64,000 bases of DNA from JAHEFT01 sp963766195. Lineage in GTDB: Bacteria > Pseudomonadota > Gammaproteobacteria > Xanthomonadales > SZUA-36. The notes beneath the pieces are model-generated. The model saw nothing but the letters and a program-made list of their open reading frames with translations, did no database searches and was not told the origin of the DNA. The translations under genes were made by a program, and so were the position numbers. The stretch is taken from NCBI GenBank assembly GCA_963766195.1, contig CAVXYY010000004.1, forward strand, positions 1-64,000. Direction: 5' to 3'. Positions 1 through 8,900 of this stretch are shown here, piece by piece (the first letter of the stretch is position 1; each line of letters starts with the position of its first letter).

Positions 1-1628
1 GCCATGTAATTCGGTCCGCGCAAACCACGGGTGCCCTCGAAAACGAAGTTGTATCCGGCCAGTTCGAAGGAATCGCCCGGCACCATGCGCAGGTGCTTTT
101 CGGAACTGACCGCGTTGGTCAGCGACGCGCCGATCAGGAAGATACCGACACCGAAATGCGCGAGGATCATGCGGTTTCGCTGCGCGAGGGCCGGCGTCCG
201 GCGCCCGGCCGACAGGCGTTCACGGTAATAACGGATGCAGGCGGCCATGATCCAGAACGCCGCGGCCACCCCGCCAATTCCCCAGCCGCCTGCCTCGGGC
301 AGCCACAAGGCGGTCATAGTGCCGCCCAGCAAGGCCATCAGCGCCGGGAAAGCCAGTTCCCTGAGCAGCCGTTTCAGGCTGTCTTCCTGCCACTTGGCGT
401 AGAAACCCATCGGCAAAAGGATGGCTATGGGCACCAGCAACAGGGCGAACAGTGTACCGAAGTAGGGAGGGCCGACAGAGATTTTTCCGGCGTCGAGCGC
501 ATCCAGCACCAGTGGGTATAATGTTCCGGTCAGTACCATGGCGGCGATGACCACCAGCAGGAGGTTGTTCACCAGCAGAAGGGTTTCCCGCGACAGTCCG
601 GCAAAATTGCTTCCCGTTACCATCGCCGGTGCGCGGATCGCGAACAGCAGCAATGAGCCGCCGACGACCACGACCAGGTAGGTCAGGATGAACACGCCAC
701 GGGTCGGGTCGGAGGCGAAAGCGTGCACCGAAGTCAGCACGCCGGAACGCACCAGGAAAGTGCCCAGCAAGCAGAGTGAAAACGCGGTGATGGCGAGGAT
801 CAGGGTCCAGTTGGTGAACGCTCCGCGCTTTTCCGTGACGGCCTGGGAATGGATCAGCGCCGTGCCGACCAGCCAGGGCATGAACGAAGCGTTTTCCACC
901 GGGTCCCAGAACCACCAGCCGCCCCAGCCCAGTTCGTAGTAGGCCCACCAGCTGCCGAGTGCGATACCCAGCGTCAGGAAGGCCCAGGCGACGTGGGTCC
1001 AGGGACGGGACCAGCGCACCCAGTTACGGTCGACATGCTGCCCCAGCAGGGCGGCGACGGCGAACGCGAATGACACGGAGAAACCGACATAACCCATGTA
1101 CAGCATCGGCGGGTGGATGATCAATCCGGGGTCTTGCAGCAGGGGGTTGAGATCCAGCCCGTCGACCGCGGAGGGTATCAGGCGCCGAACGGATTGGAGG
1201 TGAAAATCACGAACATCAGGAAGCCCGAGGAAACCAGGCCGAGCACCGCGAGGGTCCGGGCGCGGAAATCATCCGGCAAATTCTTGCTGAACATAGCCAC
1301 CGGCGAACGTCCACAGGCAGAGGATCAGCTCCCACAGGAGCAATGAGCCTTCGTGTGATCCCCACACTGCAGAAAACCGGTATTCCATGGGCAATTGGTA
1401 ATTGCTGTTACGCGCCACGTACTCGACGGAGAAATCCTGCGTGACAAATGCCCAGGTCAGGGTCGCGAATGCCGTGGCGATCAGCAGAAACTGGGCCACT
1501 GCGCCGGTTTGTGCGACTTTCATCAGGCGCTGGTTGCCGGTAGACGCCCCGATCAGGGGGAGGATACCCATTAGCAGGGCGACCAGCAGGGCGCCTACCA
1601 GGGTAATCTGTCCGATTTCAGGAATCAT
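1..1628 (-). CDS. ccmF: Cytochrome c heme lyase subunit CcmF (partial, frameshifted)
   Basis: Large membrane subunit of the System I heme lyase, which attaches heme to apocytochrome c at the periplasmic face of the inner membrane. The N-terminus starts at ATG 1628 (MIPEIGQITLVGALL). The family heme-handling WWD-type stretch WGGWWFWDPVENASF is read near 920-890, and the gene runs off the left edge before its C-terminus. The frame is broken near 1293, where one extra G follows the codons for LWTFA, and again near 1180, between FTSNPF and LIPSAVDG. On either side of both breaks the protein matches CcmF, so consensus errors are the likeliest cause. It is the last visible gene of a minus-strand ccmABCDEF operon; ccmG, ccmH and ccmI would lie beyond the edge. 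Confidence 0.93.
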
Positions 1629-1637
1629 TCGGCGTCC

Positions 1638-2090
1638 TCAGCTGTCTTTGATGGGGGCCATGATGTGGCCGGATTCTTTCAGGGCGTCGGCGACTTCCGG
1701 CGGCATGTAGTTTTCATCGTGCTTGGCCAGTACTTCCGAAGCGGCAAACATGCCCGAGTCGTCCAGGGAACCCCGGGCGATAACCCCCTGGCCTTCGCGG
1801 AACAGGTCCGGAAGGATGCCGACGTATTCAACCAGCACTTCCTTGGGTCCGTCGGTGACAACGAACTGCGTTGCCAGGCCGCTTTCCTGCCGGATCACCG
1901 TGCCCGGCTTGACCAGGCCGCCGAGACGGAATTGCCGGCCGGGTGGAATCGGCTGCATGGCCAGGTCGCTGGGGCTCTGGAAGTACAGCATGTTTTCCTG
2001 CAGGGAGTAGAAAGCGATCGTGCTGGCGGTACCTACGCCGGCCAGGATCAGCAATACGGCAATCAATCTTCTTTTACGAGTCGGAGTCAC
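1638..2090 (-). CDS. ccmE: Cytochrome c maturation heme chaperone CcmE
   Basis: Periplasmic, membrane-anchored heme chaperone that takes heme from the CcmABCD complex and passes it to CcmF/H. The protein has about 150 residues, with an N-terminal transmembrane anchor (residues about 8-28, RLIAVLLILAGVGTAS) and an OB-fold domain. The covalent heme-binding histidine is His124, in the family motif LAKHDENYMPPEV. I place the start at GTG 2090 because a GAGG sits about nine bases upstream. A TTG at 2105 would add five residues but has no ribosome binding site. The gene overlaps the end of ccmD by 17 bases and is followed 9 bases later by ccmF. The frame is intact. Confidence 0.95.
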   Translation of the reverse strand: MTPTRKRRLIAVLLILAGVGTASTIAFYSLQENMLYFQSPSDLAMQPIPPGRQFRLGGLVKPGTVIRQESGLATQFVVTDGPKEVLVEYVGILPDLFREGQGVIARGSLDDSGMFAASEVLAKHDENYMPPEVADALKESGHIMAPIKDS

Positions 2091-2229
2091 GTGAACGGTC
2101 CTCAATTTGAATCAGTCGTCGGATGTCCCTGGCAACGGATTTTTTCCGCACCAGGGGCGCCACGGCGCACCAGAAAAGAACGACGGCGCCGATGGAGTAG
2201 GCGGCCAGGATAAAAGGAGCATGGCTCAT
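2074..2229 (-). CDS. ccmD: Heme exporter protein CcmD (small)
   Basis: Small membrane protein that helps release holo-CcmE from the CcmABC complex. The frame encodes 51 residues: a short start (MSHAPFILAAYS), one hydrophobic segment (IGAVVLFWCAVAPL) and a basic, then acidic, cytoplasmic tail, the usual CcmD layout. Its start codon overlaps the ccmC stop in a TGATG arrangement, and its tail overlaps the start of ccmE. Sequence conservation in CcmD is weak, so identity rests mainly on size, topology and position between ccmC and ccmE. Confidence 0.88.
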   Translation of the reverse strand: MSHAPFILAAYSIGAVVLFWCAVAPLVRKKSVARDIRRLIQIEDRSRDSDS

Positions 2230-3015
2230 CAGTTCTTCTCCCTCAGAATCTCGCGCACCCAGCCTTTGCGCTTGTCTTGCTCAAGCAGGGTCACCCGCGC
2301 GCGCGTCAGCAGGTTGGCGGCATAATAAAATTTGGCGGCTACGGCCATGATCAACAGGGGCCACAACATGCTCGCGTCGATGCTGTTGCCGCCCATCAGG
2401 CTGATGCTGCTGCCCTGGTGCAGGGTGTTCCACCACTTGACCGAGTAATGAATGATCGGCAGGTTGACCGCGCCAACGATGGCCAGCAGGCAGGCAGCAC
2501 GGGCCGCTTTGCGCGGTTCGTCGATCGAGTTGTACAGGCCGATCACGCCCAGGTACAGGAACAGTAGCACCAGTTCACTGGTCAGCCGTGCGTCCCATAC
2601 CCAGTACGTACCCCAGGTCGGGCGTCCCCAGAGGGAACCGGCGGTCAGCGTGACGATAGCGAACGCCGCCCCGATCGGTGCGCTGGACATGGCCAGGATT
2701 TCCACGATCCTGATGCGCCAGACCAGGGCAATGAACCCCATCACGGCCATCATGGAATAGATCATCATGGACATCCACGCGGCCGGGACATGCAGGTACA
2801 TGATCCGGACGCTTTCACCCTGCTGGTAATCCGCAGGCGCCCTTGACCAGGCCAAGGTAAAGCCCCCACACGGTCAGACCCGCGAAAATCAGCCAGAACC
2901 AGGGGATAAACTTTCCGGTGAAATCGTAAAACCACGGTGGTGAGCCCATCTTGTGAATGAACATCACGAGGGCGTTCTTCCTGGGTTTTGTCTTGCTGAT
3001 GGTTTCTGTGTTCAT
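2229..3015 (-). CDS. ccmC: Heme transporter subunit CcmC (frameshifted)
   Basis: Six-helix inner-membrane protein that loads heme onto CcmE. The family WWD-type heme motif is visible as WGRPTWGTYWVWDARLTSEL. The N-terminus begins at ATG 3015 (MNTETISKTKPRKN), with its start overlapping the ccmB stop (ATGA). The frame breaks near 2850-2858: GLYLGL ends one frame and WSRAPADYQQGESVRI begins the next, exactly where CcmC homologues read continuously. The remainder to the stop at 2229 is intact. The single-base defect inside an otherwise conserved operon gene is best explained as a consensus error. Confidence 0.93.
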
Positions 3016-3708
3016 GACAGGCTGATTTTCAATGCTGCGGCCGCTGCGAATGGTGCAAGCGTCACCGATGTTATCAGGCCTGCAACCAGCAGACCCAGGA
3101 ATTGCGTGTAAGGGAGGCCGTCTGAGGCTGCCATTACCGCGGCGGTTGCGATGATCAAGATGGGGACATACAGCGGAAATACCAGCAGTGACAGCAACTG
3201 GCCGCCCCGTTTCAGGCTGATCGTCAGTCCCACGCCGATCGAGCCGATCAGGCTCAGGATGGGCGTGCCAAGCGCCAGGGTCAGGATCATCACGCCCAAT
3301 GGACTCCGGGGGCAGGTTCATCCATACCGCCAGCAACGGCGAAAGTAACACGATCGGCAGGCCGGCCACCAGCCAATGAGCGACGATCTTGGCCAGCGAG
3401 ATCAGGGTCAGGGGGTGTCCGCTGATGATGAATTGCTCCAGCGTTCCGTCCTCAAAATCCGAGCGGAACAGCGCGTCGAGCGAAATGACCGTGGCCAGCA
3501 ATGCGGCGATCCAGATGACGCCGGGCGCAATCCTGGCCAGCAGTTGCGGGGACGGCCCGATGCCCAGCGGAAACAGGCTGATCACGACCAGCAGGAAAAT
3601 GACCGGGAACAACAGTTCGGTGCGGCGGCGAAACGCCAGCAGCAAGTCGCGTCTGAGCAGTGCGAAAAAGGCTTTGGTCAGGCTGCTGCCCGCGGTTGCT
3701 GCGTTCAT
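3012..3708 (-). CDS. ccmB: Heme exporter membrane subunit CcmB (frameshifted)
   Basis: Membrane permease partner of the CcmA ATPase; the CcmABC complex powers release of heme-loaded CcmE. The N-terminal half starts at ATG 3708 (MNAATAGSSLTKAFF) and contains family signatures such as LFRSDFEDGTLEQ. The C-terminal half carries MILTLALGTPILSLIGSIG and the remaining transmembrane helices. The frame is lost near 3300, between MNLPPES and LGVMILTLA. Start and stop overlap ccmA and ccmC in ATGA arrangements, which supports a single tightly coupled transcript. Confidence 0.92.
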
Positions 3709-4310
3709 GCGGCAGCCCCCGATACCAGGTGAAAATCCTGTGTGCGGCCCCATGTCGGCCGGTGCGCGCCGTGCGTTGCCAGCACGCACGCGCCGCCGGA
3801 CTCCAGGTGATCATGGAGCAAAGCATCGACCAGGTCGACACCTTCGATATCGAGGTTGGAATAGGGCTCATCGAGCAACCACAGCCGGGAATCGCTGACC
3901 AGCAGGCGGGCCAGCGCGCAGCGTTTGCGTTGCCCTGCGGACAGGGTGCGGGCTTGTTGCTCCGACACCCGCGCAATCCGACCTGCCGGATGACTTCGCT
4001 TGCAGCTGCGGCTGGAGTTGCCGATAAAATCGCGCATGAAGCGAAGGTTTTCCAGCACGCTCAGGTCGTCCTTGATTCCCAGGTAGTGACCCACGTAAGC
4101 CATTCCGCCAAAACCATTCTGAATTTCCCCGGAAGTCGGGTGGAGAATTCCGGCCAGAACCCTGATCAGCGTTGTTTTACCGCATCCGTTCGCGCCGGTC
4201 ACCAGGAGCAGTTCACCGCCGTCCAGTTCGAAATTGACGGGAAGAAAAACCGGTTCAAAATAGCGCTCAAATACGATTTGAGAAGCAGAAAGCATGGGGC
4301 TCCAGGTCAT
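3705..4310 (-). CDS. ccmA: Heme exporter ATP-binding protein CcmA
   Basis: ABC-type ATPase of the cytochrome c maturation complex, located on the cytoplasmic face of the membrane. It has a Walker A (GANGCGKTT), an ABC signature region (TLSAGQRKRCALARLL) and a Walker B (LWLLDEP). The 201-residue length is normal for the family. ATG 4310 is preceded by AAGGA at a suitable distance. The stretch CKRSHPAGRIARVSEQ (about 3960-4010) does not resemble CcmA. An adjacent frame there reads SEVIRQVGLRG, which does, so two compensating indels probably garble about a dozen residues. It is the first gene of ccmABCDEF and is divergent from gor. Confidence 0.94.
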   Translation of the reverse strand: MTWSPMLSASQIVFERYFEPVFLPVNFELDGGELLLVTGANGCGKTTLIRVLAGILHPTSGEIQNGFGGMAYVGHYLGIKDDLSVLENLRFMRDFIGNSSRSCKRSHPAGRIARVSEQQARTLSAGQRKRCALARLLVSDSRLWLLDEPYSNLDIEGVDLVDALLHDHLESGGACVLATHGAHRPTWGRTQDFHLVSGAAA

Positions 4311-4555
4311 GAATTATCCTTGTGGCGCTATGCTACGGAAACCGGGGTGGCAAGTCCAAGGGATTATCCCTGCGTAAATGATTCAGATCAACGCATCATT
4401 TAAAGAGTCTCACGAAGATTGAACTTTCGGCCGGGCCACTTGTACGACCGGTTATTTGAATGTTTTGCTGTCACGTGCCGGTCTGTCCTGGTCAAGCGAT
4501 TGTTCGCGAGAAAAGGTATCATTCGCATGCTTTTAATTGGGAGTTTGAAACCTGG

Positions 4556-5917
4556 ATGAGCCAGTTTGATTTTGACCTGTTTGTGATCGGCGCCGGATCA
4601 GGTGGCGTTCGTGCGGCGCGTATCGCCGCAGCGCACGGCGCCCGAGTCGGTATTTGCGAAGAAAGCCGGGTGGGCGGAACCTGCGTCATTCGTGGTTGCG
4701 TACCCAAAAAGCTGCTCGTCTACGCCTCTCATTTTGCTGAAGATTTCGAGGACGCCCGTGGATTCGGTTGGGAAACGGGACCGGCCCGGTTCAGCTGGCC
4801 CAGGCTGATCCGGGCAAAGGACGTGGAAATTGACCGCCTGAATGCAGTTTACCTGCGCCTGCTGTCGAATTCCGGCGTCAAGCTGTACAACGGACGGGGC
4901 TCATTTATCGACCCGCACACCCTGCAAGTGGGGGATCAGACCGTCACGGCGGAACGGATACTCATCGCAACCGGCGGCACGCCCTGGACCCCGGATATCC
5001 CCGGAATCGAACACGCCATTACGTCCAACGAAGCGTTTGACCTGGAAGCATTGCCCGGCCGCGTCGCGATCGTCGGCGGCGGCTTTATTGCCTGTGAGTT
5101 TGCCGGCATTTTTAACGGCCTGGGTTCAAAAGTAACCCAGTTGTATCGCGGCGACGCCGTATTGAGGGGATTCGACCACGACGTTCGCCGGGTGGTCGGT
5201 ACGGAACTGGTCAAAAAAGGAATCGACCTGAAACTCCTGGCGGATGTCGTGAGCATCAGCAAATCGGCCTCGGGCCTGCAACTGTTACTGACTGGCGGCG
5301 ATTCGCTGGAAGTGGACCAGGTCATGTACGCAACCGGCCGGGTTCCGCTGGTGCACGGACTCGGATTGAGGGAAATCGGCGTGGAGGTCAAGGCGGATGG
5401 CCGGGTGGTTGTGGACGATTATTCGCAAACCAACATCAAGCATATCTTCGCAGTCGGTGACGTCACCAGCCGGGTCAACCTGACGCCGGTGGCGCTTTAC
5501 GAAGGCCATTCCTTTGCGGATTCCGTATTCGGCGGCCGTGACCGGCCGGTAAACCATGAATACATCCCTTCCGCCGTGTTTTCGCAGCCGCCGGTGGGAA
5601 CCGTGGGTTACACGGAAGAAAATGCGATCAGCCATTTCGGCCCGATCGACGTTTACCTTTCTGAATTCCGGCCAATGAAGCACACACTTTCCGGGCGAGA
5701 TGAAAAGACCCTGATGAAACTCATCGTGGAACGGGAAGAACAAAAAGTGGTCGGTATACATATTGTCGGTCCGGATGCCCCGGAAATTGTCCAGGGGTTT
5801 GCGGTGGCGGTAAAATCCGGGCTGACCAAGGAACGCTTTGATTGCACGATCGGGATACACCCGACGGCAGCGGAGGAATTGGTCACAATGAGAAGTCCAG
5901 CCAGGAGCCATGGATGA
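4556..5917 (+). CDS. gor: Glutathione-disulfide reductase
   Basis: Cytoplasmic flavoprotein that reduces glutathione disulfide with NADPH. Visible features are the FAD-binding GAGSGGVRAARIAA, the redox-active disulfide Cys43/Cys48 in GGTCVIRGCVPKK, the second nucleotide-binding motif IVGGGFIACEFAG, and the C-terminal HPTAAEE with the catalytic histidine (about residue 435). Its 453 residues match the family. The CVIRGC form of the active site is typical of the glutathione reductase branch rather than lipoamide dehydrogenase. I chose ATG 4556 (MSQFDFDLFVIGAGSGG); in-frame upstream codons add a non-homologous tail. The stop overlaps the start of the downstream protease gene (ATGA). Glutathione-dependent formaldehyde genes lie at 42-44 kb. 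Confidence 0.95.
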   Translation: MSQFDFDLFVIGAGSGGVRAARIAAAHGARVGICEESRVGGTCVIRGCVPKKLLVYASHFAEDFEDARGFGWETGPARFSWPRLIRAKDVEIDRLNAVYLRLLSNSGVKLYNGRGSFIDPHTLQVGDQTVTAERILIATGGTPWTPDIPGIEHAITSNEAFDLEALPGRVAIVGGGFIACEFAGIFNGLGSKVTQLYRGDAVLRGFDHDVRRVVGTELVKKGIDLKLLADVVSISKSASGLQLLLTGGDSLEVDQVMYATGRVPLVHGLGLREIGVEVKADGRVVVDDYSQTNIKHIFAVGDVTSRVNLTPVALYEGHSFADSVFGGRDRPVNHEYIPSAVFSQPPVGTVGYTEENAISHFGPIDVYLSEFRPMKHTLSGRDEKTLMKLIVEREEQKVVGIHIVGPDAPEIVQGFAVAVKSGLTKERFDCTIGIHPTAAEELVTMRSPARSHG

Positions 5918-8900
5918 CGTTTTCGATGATCAGGGGCAGTTTGACCGGGATTGGCGCCAGGCTGTCGCTGGCCTGTGCTGGCCTGGTGTTTATTTTGGCG
6001 GTTTCACCACAGGCGCTGGCGCGGGACGGATCAGACCCGGCAAGCTCGCGTCAACGCTATGTGATCGAATTGCAGGATCCACCCCTGGCTACCTACGAGG
6101 GGCAGAGGCTCTCTGTACCGGACCGCAGCGGAGGTGAACGTCTTTGGGCAACGTCCACACGCGCCACCGGGAAGAGGAAGCTGGATACCGGCTCACCCGA
6201 AGCAAAGGCTTACCTTGATTTTGTCGCCGACCGGCACCGGGAGTTTGAGCAGGATGTCTCGCTGTTGCTGGGCCGCACGATCAAGCCGGTTTATCAATAC
6301 AGCGTGGTGGCCAACGGCCTGACCGTCAATATCAGCCGGGAAGAAGCGAAAATCCTGGCGCAATCACCGCTGGTCAAATCCATCAACCCGGATACCCGTC
6401 ACAAGCTGCAAACCTATGCCGGTCCGGAATGGATAGGCGCCGGGTATCTGTGGACCGGTGATGCCGGGTTTACCGCGGCAAAAGGCGAGGGAATCATCGT
6501 TGCTTCCATTGATTCCGGAATCAACTGGGAACACCCTTCTTTCAGTAATCCTTCCCTGGACGGCTACACGCACACCAATCCCCTGGGCAAATACCTGGGC
6601 CTGTGCAACGACCCGGGATCCGGTGCTCAATGCAACGGTAAACTGATCGGCGTCTATGATTTTATCGAGGACGACCCGTCCACCACCGATGTGGTTGAAG
6701 AAAACACCAACGGCAAGGACAATGATGGACACGGCAGCCATACTGCGTCCATCGCCGTGGGCAACCCGGTCAATACCTTCCTCGAAGGCAAGGTCAACGT
6801 CACCGTGAGCGGGGTCGCTCCCAGAGCCAACATCATTTCCTACCGCGTTTGCTACGTTGGTGAACCGGCGGGGTCCGACAGTGGGGGCTGCGAAGGTTCA
6901 GCCATCCTGTCCGCCATCGACCAGGCGGTCAAGGACGGGGTTGACGTGATCAACTATTCCATTGGCTCCGATCCTGTCGACCCCTGGCGGTCCGGTGACA
7001 TCGCCCGGGCATTCCTGAACGCCCGCAATGCCGGTGTCTTTGTGGCGACCTCCGCCGGCAATGACGGCCCGAAAGCAGGGACGATAGGCTCCCCGGCCAA
7101 TGCTCCGTGGATGGTTGCGGTGGGCAACGCGACCCACAACACCATTTTTGGCAGCGTGGTCGAGAACCTCGAGGGTGGTGGTTCAACGCCTCCCGGTAAC
7201 CTGTTCGGCGCCAGTCTGACGGATGGGATCGGCCAGAGAAAAATTGTCCATGCACGGGATTTCGGGAATGCCCTGTGCGGAGTGGGTGAAGCCGAACTGC
7301 AAGCCAGTTGCGAAGATAATGAAGGGCTGAGTAATCCCTGGGACGGCCAGAAACCCTTCAACGGCGAAATCGTGGTGTGTGACCGTGGAACTTACGGCCG
7401 GGTGGAGAAAGGCAAAAACGTGATGCTGGCCGGCGCCGGCGGTTACATCCTCGCCAACGTGGAAGAGCAGGGTGAGTCCGTCGTAGCCGATGATCATTGT
7501 TTGCCGGCAACGCACATCGGCAGTTCAGAGGGGAATGAACTCCGGGCCTGGCTGGCCAGCGGAAGTAATCACAAGGGAGGTATTTCCGGTTTCGGACTGG
7601 TAGAGAGCGACAGTTTTGGCGACCAGCTGTTTGAAAGCAGTTCGCGCGGCCCGGCGCTGGCCCCCGTGGCCGATACCCTGAAACCGAATGTGATCGCGCC
7701 GGGAACGTCGATCCTCGCGGCGTCCAACTTCGGCCAGGCGCTCAAAACCCTTACCGGAACTTCGATGGCTTCACCCCATGTCGCCGGCGCAGGGGCCCTG
7801 TTGTTGTCGGTCCACCCCGATTGGAATGTCAGCCAGGTCGTTTCAGCCATCGAAACAACTGCGACAGCGGAGCTGGTGACCGACCGGGGTATCGATCCGG
7901 CAACGCCGCATGAACGGGGAACCGGGCGCCCACAACTCGGGGAAGCCGCAAACGCGGGTCTGTACCTGAACGTAACGACCAACGAATTCATCAACGCAAA
8001 CCCGGCCATTGGCGGGAAGCCGCGTAACCTGAACCTGGCCGGTTTGGTTGATTCCCGTTGTCAGACGAGTTGCAGTTTTACGCGCAAAGTCACCGACCAG
8101 ATGGGCGGAGGCAGCTGGACTGCGACGGCCCTGGATTTCCCCCCGGGGGTCTCGGTAGCTGTCAGCCCCAACACATTTTCTTTGGGAAGCGGGTCGACGC
8201 GCAGCCTGGAAATCAATGTTGACCTGTCCGCGTCCGGTATCGTCGGCGAATGGCTTTCCGGGACCATCCGGTTAAGCGCCAATGGCTCTTCCGATCAATT
8301 CCTGACGGTTTCGGTTTATTCCGACGGCGGTGACCTGCCGGCGGACTGGACACTCACGGATGATCGCAATGGCGGCTGGCAGGCGTTCAATCTTTCCGGG
8401 CTGGTAGCTCTGCCGGACGCCACGTTTACCGCAGGTGGACTGGTGAAGCCGGAGCAGACGTCCCAAACCCTGGTCCAGGATCCCACCGACGACACGCCTT
8501 ACGATGACGGCCAGGGCGTGATGACGGTTTGGCATTCGCTCCCCCAGGGCGGATTGTGGCTGTATGCCGAAACACTGGCATCGACCGCTGAGGACCTGGA
8601 CCTGTTTGTCGGCAGGGACGATAACGGCAATGGAATGGCCGAGGAGTCCGAGGAATTGTGCGCCAGCGCAACCCCGGTCGTTACGGAACAGTGCAATTTA
8701 TTTGATCTCCCGGCAGGCAACTACTGGATCATTGTTCAGAACTGGACGGCAACCAACCCGTCCGGAGATGTTGCCACGCTGGTGCATGCCGCGGTCGAGC
8801 CGTCCACCGACAGTCGTTTTTCCGCCAGCGGACCGGGTATGGCCGGTGCCGGCGAGGCGTTTCCCGTCCGGCTCAGCTGGGATAATCTCGACGCCTTGCC

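Noticed and set aside
220..948. Long minus-strand frame in the ccmF region
   Set aside because: It is rich in Arg and Gly and resembles nothing; the adjacent minus-strand frame gives clear CcmF helices and the WGGWWFWDP motif.
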